Shown here one piece after another: positions 23,672 to 32,550 of a stretch of 37,375 nt of DNA (positions are counted from its first letter, which is position 1; every line of letters starts with the position of its first letter). Where the stretch lies: positions 1-37,375 of the forward strand of contig CALGKA010000134.1 in NCBI GenBank assembly GCA_937927895.1. The letters are read 5' to 3'. Under the pieces are notes generated by a model. It saw only the letters and a list, made by a program, of their open reading frames with translations, ran no database searches and was not told where the DNA came from. Made by a program: the position numbers and the translations under genes. This DNA is from an uncultured Granulosicoccaceae bacterium (GTDB taxonomy: Bacteria; Pseudomonadota; Gammaproteobacteria; Granulosicoccales; Granulosicoccaceae).

Positions 23672-25189
23672 CTAGTGCTCAGGTTCATCACCTATCTCCG
23701 CCATTTTGTTATCCAACAGAGCTGTCATTTCTATTACTACAGATTCATATTCACTGTCTGCATAAACGTTGAATAGCTCTAACGGATCTTTTTCGCAATC
23801 AAATAATTCCCATTCGCGGTCTTCGCCGCCATGGTTGGTACCGGGTAAATCATAACCTTCGTTGTACCAGTAAATCAGTTTGTAACGCTGGTTGCGAATA
23901 CCATAGTGAGAATACGCATTATGATCTCTATCGCGATGCATCCAATAACGATGGTAGGCAATATCCGACCAGTGTTTGGGTGTCTTGCCCGTAAGCAATG
24001 GCCGAAAACTTATGCCCTGCATATAACTTGGAATGCTAAGTCCTGCTAAATCTAGAAAGGTAGCGGCAAAATCAACGTTACAAATAACACGATCGCAGAC
24101 AGTGCCTGGTGTTATTTCCCTTGGGTATCGCATCAGAAAAGGCATTTGGAAGGATTCTTCATACATAAAGCGCTTATCAAACCAGCCGTGCTCACCTAGG
24201 AAGAATCCCTGGTCAGAGGTATAAATCACAATGGTGTTGTCAGATAAATTGTGTTCCTCCAGGTAATCAAGCACACGCCCTACACTCTCATCTATAGATT
24301 CAATCGTGCGCAGGTAGCGTTTTAAATAACGTTGATACTTAAAGTGGCTTAGCTCTTCATTGGTGTGAAAGGTAAAGACCTCACCGGTGTCTTTATCTAT
24401 TAGCCTCAGGCCCGATACATTTTCAGGGTTTGGTATCTTGCGTCTGGTGTCGTTTTTGTTTGCCGTGGCTCTTTCCCCTATCTCTGCCCCGCCCTCTGGT
24501 TGCACCAACCCCAGATCTGCATAGGTTATGTCGTCCTTGATGCGCATTTTCGCTTCAGCGGCCGCCTTTGCCCGGTTCTTGTAGTTGTCGTTAAAGGTTT
24601 CCGGGACTTTGATATCGTGCTGGTACAGATCGCGGTTTTTAGGGTGTGGCTCCCACTCTCGATGAGGCGCTTTGTGGTGGCACATAAGAAAAAACGGTTT
24701 TGATTGATCTCTGCTCTCTAACCATGCAAGACTCTTATCCGTTATCACATCGGTAGCGTAGCCAGGTACTTCTTTTTCGACACCCATTTCTATCATGGTC
24801 GGATCAAAATACTCACCTTGTCCGGGGACTACAGACCAGAAATCAAAACCGCTAGGTTCATGCTCTTTGCCTTCACCAAGGTGCCATTTGCCAATGATAG
24901 CTGTTTGATAGCCACCACTACGAAGATGTTTTGCCACGTTTGGCAAACGATTATTAATATGGGTATCTAGCGTAGTTACCCCATTCACATGGTTGTAGGT
25001 ACCGGTCAGAATAGCTGCGCGGCTTGGTGTGCAAATAGAGTTGGTCACATAACAATGATCAAAGCGCATACCTTCGGACGCGATACGATCTAAGTGCGGG
25101 GTATGGTTAATGCCACCCCCATAGCAACTGATTGCCTTTGCGGCGTGATCGTCCGCCATAATAAACACTATGTTCGGTTGTTTACTCAT
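23672..25189 (-). CDS. Sulfatase (S1 family, cysteine type)
   Basis: A 505-residue arylsulfatase-like hydrolase. It opens NIVFIMADDHA, with the paired aspartates 13-14 that bind calcium. The catalytic motif is ICTPSRAAILTG, with Cys53 expected to be turned into formylglycine by a maturation enzyme. IGKWHLG and HHKAPHREWEPH give further active-site residues, and YTSDQGFFLGEHGWFDKR the second metal-binding pair. Such enzymes remove sulfate esters from polysaccharides or from choline and similar small molecules. No signal peptide is visible (start MSKQPN), unlike most polysaccharide sulfatases, so it may act in the cytoplasm unless the start is wrong. It is followed by an MBL-fold lipoprotein gene. 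Confidence 0.9.
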   Translation of the reverse strand: MSKQPNIVFIMADDHAAKAISCYGGGINHTPHLDRIASEGMRFDHCYVTNSICTPSRAAILTGTYNHVNGVTTLDTHINNRLPNVAKHLRSGGYQTAIIGKWHLGEGKEHEPSGFDFWSVVPGQGEYFDPTMIEMGVEKEVPGYATDVITDKSLAWLESRDQSKPFFLMCHHKAPHREWEPHPKNRDLYQHDIKVPETFNDNYKNRAKAAAEAKMRIKDDITYADLGLVQPEGGAEIGERATANKNDTRRKIPNPENVSGLRLIDKDTGEVFTFHTNEELSHFKYQRYLKRYLRTIESIDESVGRVLDYLEEHNLSDNTIVIYTSDQGFFLGEHGWFDKRFMYEESFQMPFLMRYPREITPGTVCDRVICNVDFAATFLDLAGLSIPSYMQGISFRPLLTGKTPKHWSDIAYHRYWMHRDRDHNAYSHYGIRNQRYKLIYWYNEGYDLPGTNHGGEDREWELFDCEKDPLELFNVYADSEYESVVIEMTALLDNKMAEIGDEPEH

Positions 25190-25241
25190 TATATTTTGAC
25201 CTTTGCGACAAGTGTTATTTTTGCAGGTTTACGTGTAAGGC

Positions 25242-26954
25242 CTACTCTATAACGTCTCCGACAGGGTTGCCGCCGATGTACACTTGCATTCGTTGTACAG
25301 GTCGCAATTCGACTTCTCCAGCTAATGCAGCAGCTTCCAGCTCTTTCACGACTTCGTCTTCGCTCTTTGTGCCTTGTATATTAATCTCGGTGTAGGAATC
25401 AAAGCCGCCATAGTGTTGCTGCCATGTATCGTACGATCGCTTGTAAATGTAGATTTCCGGTTGGCATCGGTTTTTGTCCCTGCAATTCTGGTCAACAAGG
25501 GTTGCTGATTTGCCGGTCTCAGACCAAAGTAAATAGCAGTAGTCGTTCTTGCAAACCATATTGGTACGCAATACCTCCAGCAATTGTGCAGGAACCTCTT
25601 TAGAACTTGGAATGACAGTCAGTTTTTCAGATATTCCAGCGGTGGTTTGAGAGTGCTCTAACCTTAAGGCCTCCCAACGATTATTCATTTCTAGAACATC
25701 TCCGATTCTAGAGGATAGCGCAGTTGATGATGTGTCTTGCAAAGACTCAAGTGCCTCCCGACCAGCTGGACCGAAGTCGAACGCGAAAGCGGTTATGTCA
25801 AGGTTATCTTCTGATATTTCACCGCTACTGTACCTTGCTAATTGATTGCGAACACTTATTCCACCAAAGTCTACTAGTGGTGTAGCAAGTATTAGTGCTA
25901 TCGCACAGACGGCCAAGCCCAAATAGGTATTGCTTTTTCTGACCAGTGAGTAGAAGTGATCTTTACGTACCGTAGTTAGAAGATATATCACACCGTAAAG
26001 AGACAATACCAAGCACACCACCACAGCCCATAAGCGATCTGGCGTCAAGCCATATTGATCTACTCTAAGCTTTAAGGCAAATACTGTGATTATGGCAAGT
26101 GGCGCTATGGTTACCGCTAGAATGCGAGTCGCATATTGTGCAATTCGGCTTTTGCTTTGCGTGGTGGTATCTTCCCGAATCACAGCGTTCATTATAATTA
26201 GTGCACCGATAGCACAAGCGAACAATGTAGCTGATGAGCTAAAAGAAGAGTTCCATAAAGGCTTAAGGCCTGTAAAGGGTAGTGACAAAATAAACACACC
26301 CAACCCTGTCGCTAACGGTACCACTAATATTGAGAATACACTTTGCACAAGCGCCTGAGTAGAGGCAATAATCGAATCGTGATCTCGCAATACGCCAATC
26401 GACGCTCCGAGGGCTGTACCAGCCAGTGTAATTACGACAATTTCTTCGCGCAGTAATTCGCGGGGTAATTCAATACCAATTAGTGAAAACAATGACGCTA
26501 AAAGGTGAGCAACACCAAAAGATAGCGCTGTAAAAATCATGCCTAACGCTAAGATTACGGCGTTACCCCATGCATGCTCATGGAGTGCTTTATAATCACG
26601 CCAATGACTGTGCATGGATGTTTGGTAGAACGGTGAAAAAACAAATAGAAAAACCCCTAAAGCAACAATGCCAAATTCGTCTATGCCTAGTGTTTTTATT
26701 CGCCAATAACTGATACCCCCGGCTATGGCTCCTGCAAACAGAGAGAAGCAGATACCACTGACTATGTGCGCGCGTTGTGTGCATATAGCAAGGCACAAGC
26801 TGAAAATAGTGGTACCCCCTGCTATGGCCAGGCGTAAATTAAAGTGTTGCTCAGTACTTGAGATATCGTCCGTAAGAAAGTGAACAATAATAGCGGTAAC
26901 AGCTCCAAGAACTGCCAGCAAGATCGGTCTTTGTGTCCAGGATTCAGATTGCAT
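25242..26954 (-). CDS. DUF4153-like integral membrane protein
   Basis: A 570-residue inner-membrane protein. I start at the ATG at 26954 (MQSESWTQRPILLAVLGAV); the 34-residue extension upstream has no site and unlikely composition. About ten or eleven hydrophobic segments fill residues 10-400. RVDQYGLTPDRLWAVVVCLV is the recurring DUF4153 motif, followed by a few helices and then a soluble region of about 190 residues. Its C-terminal part is charged and includes a two-cysteine segment (CKNDYCYL, CRDKNRCQPE). The function of the family is unknown. It lies 52 bases upstream of the sulfatase gene on the same strand and could share transcription. Confidence 0.65.
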   Translation of the reverse strand: MQSESWTQRPILLAVLGAVTAIIVHFLTDDISSTEQHFNLRLAIAGGTTIFSLCLAICTQRAHIVSGICFSLFAGAIAGGISYWRIKTLGIDEFGIVALGVFLFVFSPFYQTSMHSHWRDYKALHEHAWGNAVILALGMIFTALSFGVAHLLASLFSLIGIELPRELLREEIVVITLAGTALGASIGVLRDHDSIIASTQALVQSVFSILVVPLATGLGVFILSLPFTGLKPLWNSSFSSSATLFACAIGALIIMNAVIREDTTTQSKSRIAQYATRILAVTIAPLAIITVFALKLRVDQYGLTPDRLWAVVVCLVLSLYGVIYLLTTVRKDHFYSLVRKSNTYLGLAVCAIALILATPLVDFGGISVRNQLARYSSGEISEDNLDITAFAFDFGPAGREALESLQDTSSTALSSRIGDVLEMNNRWEALRLEHSQTTAGISEKLTVIPSSKEVPAQLLEVLRTNMVCKNDYCYLLWSETGKSATLVDQNCRDKNRCQPEIYIYKRSYDTWQQHYGGFDSYTEINIQGTKSEDEVVKELEAAALAGEVELRPVQRMQVYIGGNPVGDVIE

Positions 26955-27347
26955 TTTACATCTACCGCTATTGTTGATAAGGGGAATTACCCACCTGATA
27001 CTGCACCAATAAATTACCTTGCGCAAACCTGGCGCAATATTATCTGCACAAGCCACAAAGATAGGTACTGACCGGAATACGCAGGCTGTGAAAGCTGGCT
27101 AAGTGAAAATGGTTGTTTTTACAGCCGCTGCAAACCGACAAGTGTGGCTAGTCCGGTATTACGCAGAGACATGGGCTCCATTCCATTATGTTTACAGTAT
27201 CCAAACCTCAGCTGCCCATGTGATTCCGAACTTGATGCACTACGGTGTCGTAGACAAAATTGAGGGGTAAAAGTAATTTTGTTGTTGGATGACAATGTAA
27301 AAGAAACCACAGCCCGCCAGGGGGAAAGCCCAACAGGGACCTAAAAG
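26955..27347. other. 393-base intergenic region between the DUF4153 and alginate lyase genes
   Basis: It contains the upstream region of the DUF4153 gene and the downstream region of the lyase gene. A minus-strand frame of 63 codons is open at 27119-27310, but it lacks a ribosome site and a recognisable product. Just below the lyase stop, a GC-rich segment (27311-27340) may form an imperfect terminator stem. Nothing else is apparent. Confidence 0.35.
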
Positions 27348-29654
27348 TTATTCTCGTACCACAAGCGTAACATTGCTGAAGTCAAGCCCGTTATCCGGTG
27401 TATCAGCTTTTTTAGAAGATCCGAAAGTTTTGCTGTTCACATGAAAAGCTAACATTCCATAATTATTAATCTCACTACCTTCATCTATAAATGAATATTC
27501 GCTAATCACGTTTCCGTCTTTACTCAAAGAGCCATGAATATTCACGCCGTTTGCAAGTATTTGAATACTCATTGTTCCCGTGTAAGTGGTTTCGGGTTCA
27601 AACTGATACGGATCTCCGCCACCACCTAGTCGCGTATAACCTTTGGTCGTACCTAGTAGACGCCCTTGCTTATCAATCTTATGTTTTCGAATATCAATGT
27701 TCGCGGCACTTGCGTCTTTTAGATTAATATCAAAGTCAATCATATAACCCGGCAGTCGATCATAAGCCGTGTTCGGTTTTTTCGAAGAGGCAGATAAATC
27801 ACCTTCAAGCTCTGCTCGACCTAGTTTGTCATACAGACCCACTCTAAATGCTGAGTCTCTATCTTCGCCTATAGTCTCGGGTGTGGTGAATATAAACGTA
27901 GCCACTAACTTTTGGCCTTCTGCAAGTGTTTGAGGCGCGAATGTAGTGCGAATACCTCTGCCAGAACCACCGGAGACCAGCCCTAGATAACCATTGCCAA
28001 CTTCAACGGCGCTGCTATTGGTCGTGGTCCACCAATTGCTGTCACTTTGGTCTGCACCGTTGTCACGATTCCCATCTGCAAAGCTATCATCAAATATGAC
28101 TCCCGGCGATGCGGCTATGCTTGCTGGTGCCACAACCTGTTCGGCTACAGCTGTATTACCAGCAGTTCCATTGCCTTCAGAGACCGGACCTTCAGGCACT
28201 GGTGAATGCGAATAGTCCAACTTGAAAAAAGTAACCTTATCGAAGTCCAATTCTGGTTCAGGGCTGGAGTTGTTCTGCGAGTACGCGCCAGCCTTGAAGA
28301 ACATGAAATCATCTTCAACACTAAAGCCACTGTTTTGCATATTCAATGGCTCAGCGCTTACCTCTGTGCCATCATCACGAATAATTTTTACATAGAGCAT
28401 AGGCACTGTGACACCATCTTTCTGCTGGCCTTTCACTTCTATTTCGTAGCTAAATATTTCATCAAGCGCAATACCGTCATCAGGGTTAGGGCCACGATCT
28501 GCTCGACTTCCAATTATTTCGATCCACTGCTCTTTACCGACTGCAGGTTCGTGAGCATAGTAAATAGAGCCGTACTTGTGATGAGGTAGTTTTCGATAAT
28601 ACAAGCGTATCGGTTCGTCATCTTTGGCATGGATTTGTCCAATAATCACGCGCCCTACCTGATAATCCTTGCCAAGTCGCGTAACTTGATTAACCGCAAG
28701 CGTGGCTTTTAGTGCGCCGTCTACTCCGCCCGCTTTGGCTTGTGCTGACAAAGGAGCCGATGAAAATACCCAGTTGTTTTTATTAGGGATGCCACCTTCC
28801 AGTCGAGTTTCTATACTTTCGTTACCACTACGTAGCATGCCGCGTAGCTCTGTGCGTGTATAGTTTGTGTTCTTGGATGTCTTAGCACCTGCAGGTGTAG
28901 AGCGAAACACCATACCGCCGGTCGCCAGGTCAGTATAAAAATAACGTGAGTCAGTCCAGCCAGCAACCAGTTCGTTTTCATAAACGCTATCGGCCTTACC
29001 ATCTGCATTGTCATCAGCGGGGGTTGTGACATACCAACCAGTTAAATCAAAGTTCTCGCCCGGTGCTTGATCGACGCGCAACCCCATCACGCCACGGCCT
29101 TTGCGCTCAGTAATTACGGGCGCTGCAGGTTTATCAACCGGTTCGCCACAGCCTGAAATCGACACTTCAACAATGCTGTTCCAATCGTTTGCTTCATTGC
29201 CATTGCTGTTGATCCGAACAAATTGCGCTTGTCTGGCATTTATTGGATACGATTCATAATCAAGGGTTGCTCCACCGGATTGACGTTCTGCTACTACGCT
29301 TTCAAATTCAGAGCCGTCGCCAGATACATCTATGGAAAACTGTGCTTTCCGACTATCGCCTTTGTACCAGGCAATATTGATTGCCTTGACCGTTTGCACA
29401 GCACCCAAATTAAGCAATAAACTTTTTGCAGCACCCTGTGATTGATTGGACCACCGTGAATCTGCTTTTAGATCGCCATCAATTGAATTCTCTGGCCCGT
29501 GTGTCTCTTCGTACAGGCCGTCATCGGTAGCGGACACAATTACAAGTCCGTTGTTCGCATCGCAGGCAGTGTTCACCGCTACTTGAGAATAGGCTTGAGT
29601 ACTGAAACAGCTTGCAGCAATCAGGCACGCTGCACCAAACGACTTTAGAAACAT
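27348..29654 (-). CDS. Secreted alginate lyase, PL7 family, with F5/8 C (CBM32-like) and C-terminal beta-sandwich domains
   Basis: A 768-residue secreted enzyme that cleaves alginate by beta-elimination. Residues 1-23 are a signal peptide. A discoidin-type F5/8 C domain (about 33-168) probably binds sugar. The PL7 catalytic domain covers about 202-483, with RTEL at 267-270, QIH at 340-342 and FFKAGAYSQ at 452-460; these are the three signature blocks, giving Arg267, Gln340, His342 and Tyr458 at the active site. A Ser/Ala/Pro-rich linker (484-515) leads to a beta-rich C-terminal domain (516-768) that looks like a LamG/CBM sandwich but is not assigned. GGAG lies six bases before the ATG. A lactonase gene lies beyond an element-rich gap of 467 bases. 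Confidence 0.92.
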   Translation of the reverse strand: MFLKSFGAACLIAASCFSTQAYSQVAVNTACDANNGLVIVSATDDGLYEETHGPENSIDGDLKADSRWSNQSQGAAKSLLLNLGAVQTVKAINIAWYKGDSRKAQFSIDVSGDGSEFESVVAERQSGGATLDYESYPINARQAQFVRINSNGNEANDWNSIVEVSISGCGEPVDKPAAPVITERKGRGVMGLRVDQAPGENFDLTGWYVTTPADDNADGKADSVYENELVAGWTDSRYFYTDLATGGMVFRSTPAGAKTSKNTNYTRTELRGMLRSGNESIETRLEGGIPNKNNWVFSSAPLSAQAKAGGVDGALKATLAVNQVTRLGKDYQVGRVIIGQIHAKDDEPIRLYYRKLPHHKYGSIYYAHEPAVGKEQWIEIIGSRADRGPNPDDGIALDEIFSYEIEVKGQQKDGVTVPMLYVKIIRDDGTEVSAEPLNMQNSGFSVEDDFMFFKAGAYSQNNSSPEPELDFDKVTFFKLDYSHSPVPEGPVSEGNGTAGNTAVAEQVVAPASIAASPGVIFDDSFADGNRDNGADQSDSNWWTTTNSSAVEVGNGYLGLVSGGSGRGIRTTFAPQTLAEGQKLVATFIFTTPETIGEDRDSAFRVGLYDKLGRAELEGDLSASSKKPNTAYDRLPGYMIDFDINLKDASAANIDIRKHKIDKQGRLLGTTKGYTRLGGGGDPYQFEPETTYTGTMSIQILANGVNIHGSLSKDGNVISEYSFIDEGSEINNYGMLAFHVNSKTFGSSKKADTPDNGLDFSNVTLVVRE

Positions 29655-29893
29655 ACATTACTCCAAAAATAAACTAATGCGATCAACGACGTTAGTCGAG
29701 TCAAGCAAAATGCGTCACATATGGTTTTTTGTTTATTAGACAATAATGCCAACTAACGAATATTACCGCAAATAAAGTAGTTAACAGGCAAAAAACTTAA
29801 CTAAAGAGGCCATGCCGGGGTCCACAAGACCCTGCTGCACAAGAGAGGCGCACAACTTTTGATTCTATACGAGTTTAGTTTTTAGCGAGCTAG
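29655..29893. other. Upstream region of the alginate lyase gene
   Basis: This AT-rich stretch should contain the lyase promoter on the minus strand. A small inverted repeat, GGGTC and GACCC, lies at 29818-29832. The sequence GGCCATGCC at 29808-29816 recurs at 30085-30093, on the other side of the repeat elements. No gene is seen. Confidence 0.4.
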
Positions 29894-30057
29894 CTAGTGC
29901 GCATCCAGAAACAGGGCGTAGCGAGGTTGACTCACGTGCGTGAAATTTCGCCTACTGCATGTGGGCGCTTAGTCATTCATAAGTAACTACATGTAGTCGG
30001 TGAAAGTTTGCGTCGCGTGAGCCGACCGCAGTAGCGCTGTTTCTGGATGGGCACTAG
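29894..30057. mobile_element. CTAG-bounded palindromic element, copy A
   Basis: A core of 156 bases (29898-30053) is bounded by CTAG on both sides. Its ends are inverted repeats: the left begins TGCGCATCCAGAAACAG and the right, read on the minus strand, TGCCCATCCAGAAACAG. Most of the core is one long imperfect dyad centred near 29980, so the RNA or single strand would fold into one hairpin. It has no gene. The same element, with CCATAAACAG in place of CCAGAAACAG, occurs twice near 36.5 kb. It is probably a MITE-like repeat moved by a transposase acting in trans. Confidence 0.75.
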
Positions 30058-30078
30058 CTAGTGTCCGTCCATAAACAG
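30058..30078. mobile_element. Solo end of a second CTAG-bounded element
   Basis: Directly after the right CTAG of copy A, a second CTAG begins the sequence TGTCCGTCCATAAACAG, the consensus end of the elements at 36.5 kb. After 30078 the similarity stops. The rest of this copy has been lost, or only a one-ended event took place. It shows the same CTAG-CTAG junction as the pair at 36614. Confidence 0.6.
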
Positions 30079-30121
30079 TCCCGCGGCCATGCCAGAGTAA
30101 TGTTTGCGCTCGTCAATTGAT

Positions 30122-31261
30122 TTAGAGAAATCTAATGTAGTTCGGGGCAGGTATATCGTAGGTATCACCCGTTGCCGTGACCAGACCGGTTTCTGTATCA
30201 CGGTGAAACAAATTCACTGTTGATGAGTCTTGATTCGAAATGATCACCGCTTTGCCACAGGGTGAGAGTGCGAAGTGACGCGGGAACTTACCACCGGTAG
30301 GCACAATATCAATGCGTTCTAATTTGCCGTTGTCTAGTACTTTAAATATCGCAAGGGAGTTATCACCACGGTTAGACACGTACAGAAATCGTGCATCTGG
30401 TGATAACTTAATCTCGGAAACGTAAGAGGTTTGCTCTCGATTATCGAGTGTTGATTCATATTGTATGGGGTGTAAACGAGGCTTGCTTTGTTCAGGGTTA
30501 GAGGCATCAAGCTCTGCCACACAAACCGTGTTAAACAATTCGTTTGACACATAGCAAAGGTCCAGGGTTGGATGCATCACCATGTGGCGTGGGCCCGACC
30601 CTGGTTCAAACTCAATGTGGGTATCAGGCTCAAGTGTTTTCTTTACAGGGTCGTAGCAGTATTGAAAGATAGCATTTTCACCAAGGTCTGGAATAAACAC
30701 CCAGTTTTTCCAAAAGTGCGCACAGTGAGCATGCGGGCCTACCTGGCGGTTAGTCCAGTGGTCTTCACGGTGCTCTACCTGACGCCATTCACCTTCTTTT
30801 CTGTAGTGCTGTTTAAAGCTTTGCACAACGTCGCCTAGTTGTCCGTTGCTGTCTACGCCTACAACATCGATGATCGCGTCCCAGTAATTAATGACGATGG
30901 CAATATCTTTTTGTGGCGACAAAGCCAGATAACACGTTGATTTCCCCGAAGCCTTAAAGGAGCTTACAAGCGTTAATGCAGAGCTATTATCTATGTTGTA
31001 CTGCAGCACTGTGCCATTGTCTTGAATAGTTTCAACAATGGCATACATCAAGTGGCCATCGCTGTGTGGAATCAATACTGCGGGGTTAAGGGCTTCTACT
31101 ACCTCACGTTCTTTCAGCTTGCCTTCTTTAGTAAGAGTTAAACCGTATATGCCTTTACCCGATGTGGGTGCGTAAGGCTGATGCCCTAAAGCGTCAAGGT
31201 CGGTGTAGGTACCGATTAGTAGTGGGTAGTCTTTATCAAGTGAAATTGTTGCTGTTGGCAA
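30122..31261 (-). CDS. 7-bladed beta-propeller lactonase (6-phosphogluconolactonase-like)
   Basis: A 379-residue protein of the lactonase_7-bladed (Pgl) family. It begins near PLLIGTYTDLD and shows the propeller blade motifs VGPHAHCAHF, GSGPRHMVMHP, FLYVSNRGDNSLAIF and KFPRHFALSPCG. Members hydrolyse sugar lactones or act as propeller scaffolds. No signal peptide is seen. I choose a TTG start at 31261 because GGAG lies six bases before it; an in-frame TTG at 31273 is also open but has no site. Closeness to the alginate lyase suggests a role in uronate or aldonate lactone handling, but this is inference. An element-rich gap lies between its 3' end and the lyase promoter. Confidence 0.8.
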   Translation of the reverse strand: MPTATISLDKDYPLLIGTYTDLDALGHQPYAPTSGKGIYGLTLTKEGKLKEREVVEALNPAVLIPHSDGHLMYAIVETIQDNGTVLQYNIDNSSALTLVSSFKASGKSTCYLALSPQKDIAIVINYWDAIIDVVGVDSNGQLGDVVQSFKQHYRKEGEWRQVEHREDHWTNRQVGPHAHCAHFWKNWVFIPDLGENAIFQYCYDPVKKTLEPDTHIEFEPGSGPRHMVMHPTLDLCYVSNELFNTVCVAELDASNPEQSKPRLHPIQYESTLDNREQTSYVSEIKLSPDARFLYVSNRGDNSLAIFKVLDNGKLERIDIVPTGGKFPRHFALSPCGKAVIISNQDSSTVNLFHRDTETGLVTATGDTYDIPAPNYIRFL

Positions 31262-31284
31262 TGGTGTCTCCAAGAACTTGTTTG

Positions 31285-31509
31285 TTACTTACTGTTTAAG
31301 CAGTTATAACCACGCCCGACAAAAGGCATGTCATTGGCCATAACGGTCATGTTTAATACGTTGGCTTCTTTGGCTAGATTCACCCTGTATAAGATGGCGT
31401 CACAAACCGGATCTACCGGTATTGTGGATTCGCCTGTTAAAATCCAATTGGAATTTAGAAACCGCCATGTATTTAGTTTGTTAGAAACAGAGGTATAAGT
31501 GAATTTCAA
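31285..31509 (-). CDS. Small unrecognised ORF between the lactonase and pxpC genes
   Basis: A 74-codon frame that opens with TTG at 31509, seven bases after the pxpC stop. It has no ribosome site, but the composition is protein-like, including NTWRFLNSNWILTGESTIP and EANVLNMTVMANDMPF, and its end MPFVGRGYNC has no low-complexity signs. It may be a real small gene, a remnant of a larger one, or chance. I do not recognise it. Confidence 0.25.
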   Translation of the reverse strand: MKFTYTSVSNKLNTWRFLNSNWILTGESTIPVDPVCDAILYRVNLAKEANVLNMTVMANDMPFVGRGYNCLNSK

Positions 31510-31515
31510 TAGTGG

Positions 31516-32550
31516 TTATTCAGGATTATAGATTCCGCTGATAAGGTTTTCCTGCATTAAACGTTGTTGCAGATTGCCGCGTGGAATCGCGATTTTTGCA
31601 ATATATTCTTTTAACTTTGTTGAAAAGTCTCTGGTAACGTCAACCGCCTCTGCTGCAGTGATGGGAACAAACTTTATAGCCTGGCGGCTGCGCAGTTGCA
31701 CCAGTGTGTTTATATCCGGGCTTATTACTGTGGCGATTTTCGGGTATCCACCGGTGGTTCCATGGTCAGCCAAAAGGATAGTAGGCACGTTCTCGCCTGA
31801 TACTTGTACAGAGCCCCTTAACAGCGGCTCTGACGGAATTGAAAGTGCTGCATCAAGGGGTAGATCTGGTCCTTGCAGGCGCACGCCCATACGGTCATAA
31901 CTGTCTGTTAGTTGGTAGCTACTGTTTTTAAAGGCATCTATCGCCTCTGACCGGAACCATTTGTCTTGTGGACCCATTACTACGCGTATAGAGTCTATTT
32001 TTTCTGTTTGGCTTAATTTTTTTTGAGCAATTAAAAAACCCGGGGTCTCAATATTGCCTTCGCGTTCTTTTCGTACTTCAGCGTTGTTTATAAGCAGTTC
32101 TTGTTCGCTTACAACTGCACCACCGCCAAATCCAGATATAGAATGCGTTGCCGTGTGGCCTAACCACTCGTTGGCTTGTAGGTCACCTGCAAAAGCTAGA
32201 TAGGCCCAGCTACCAGACTTACCCACTCGCACAGATAGTCGTTCGCCCTGCTGCAAGGTGAGTATTGTCCAGCCAGAACCTTTAACACCTGCATGTTCTA
32301 TTGCAAAATCACCTCCGGCCACGGCTACTGTTACAGCACCGGTTGTACATTCGAGTATTAAACCGCCGAGTGAGATCTCAATAGCGCTTTGATCAGGGCT
32401 ATTACCTAACGCGGCGTGAGCGGCTGCAAAGGCTAGTTTATCCATTGGGCCCGAGGCGGGAACACCATAACGCAAGTGCCCTGTTCTGCCGGCGTCTTGT
32501 AGAGTGACTAATGCACCTGCGAACTGAACTGATAAGCGAGCTTCAGTCAT
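31516..32550 (-). CDS. pxpC: 5-oxoprolinase subunit PxpC (biotin-dependent carboxyltransferase family)
   Basis: A 344-residue cytoplasmic protein of the KipA/urea-amidolyase-like group. The family signature is at the start: LVTLQDAGRTGHLRYGVPASGPMD (residues 15-38), with MGPQDKWF and LLADHGTTGGYPKIATV further on. With PxpA and PxpB it forms the ATP-dependent 5-oxoprolinase that opens pyroglutamate to glutamate. Its start overlaps the pxpB end by eight bases, so the genes are coupled. All three subunits are present, so the enzyme should be complete. Length is slightly above the minimal family size. Confidence 0.93.
   Translation of the reverse strand: MTEARLSVQFAGALVTLQDAGRTGHLRYGVPASGPMDKLAFAAAHAALGNSPDQSAIEISLGGLILECTTGAVTVAVAGGDFAIEHAGVKGSGWTILTLQQGERLSVRVGKSGSWAYLAFAGDLQANEWLGHTATHSISGFGGGAVVSEQELLINNAEVRKEREGNIETPGFLIAQKKLSQTEKIDSIRVVMGPQDKWFRSEAIDAFKNSSYQLTDSYDRMGVRLQGPDLPLDAALSIPSEPLLRGSVQVSGENVPTILLADHGTTGGYPKIATVISPDINTLVQLRSRQAIKFVPITAAEAVDVTRDFSTKLKEYIAKIAIPRGNLQQRLMQENLISGIYNPE

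Noticed and set aside
27119..27310. 63-codon minus-strand ORF downstream of the alginate lyase gene
   Set aside because: No ribosome site, no recognisable product, and biased composition; most likely not translated.
27311..27347. GC-rich segment below the lyase stop as a strong terminator
   Set aside because: I could not pair it into a convincing stem followed by a T-run, so it is not listed as a terminator.
29808..30093. Direct repeat GGCCATGCC on both sides of copy A and the solo end, as a possible 9-base target duplication
   Set aside because: The enclosed segment has no inverted ends at those borders, and the CTAG borders explain the element better. Chance or an older event is likelier.
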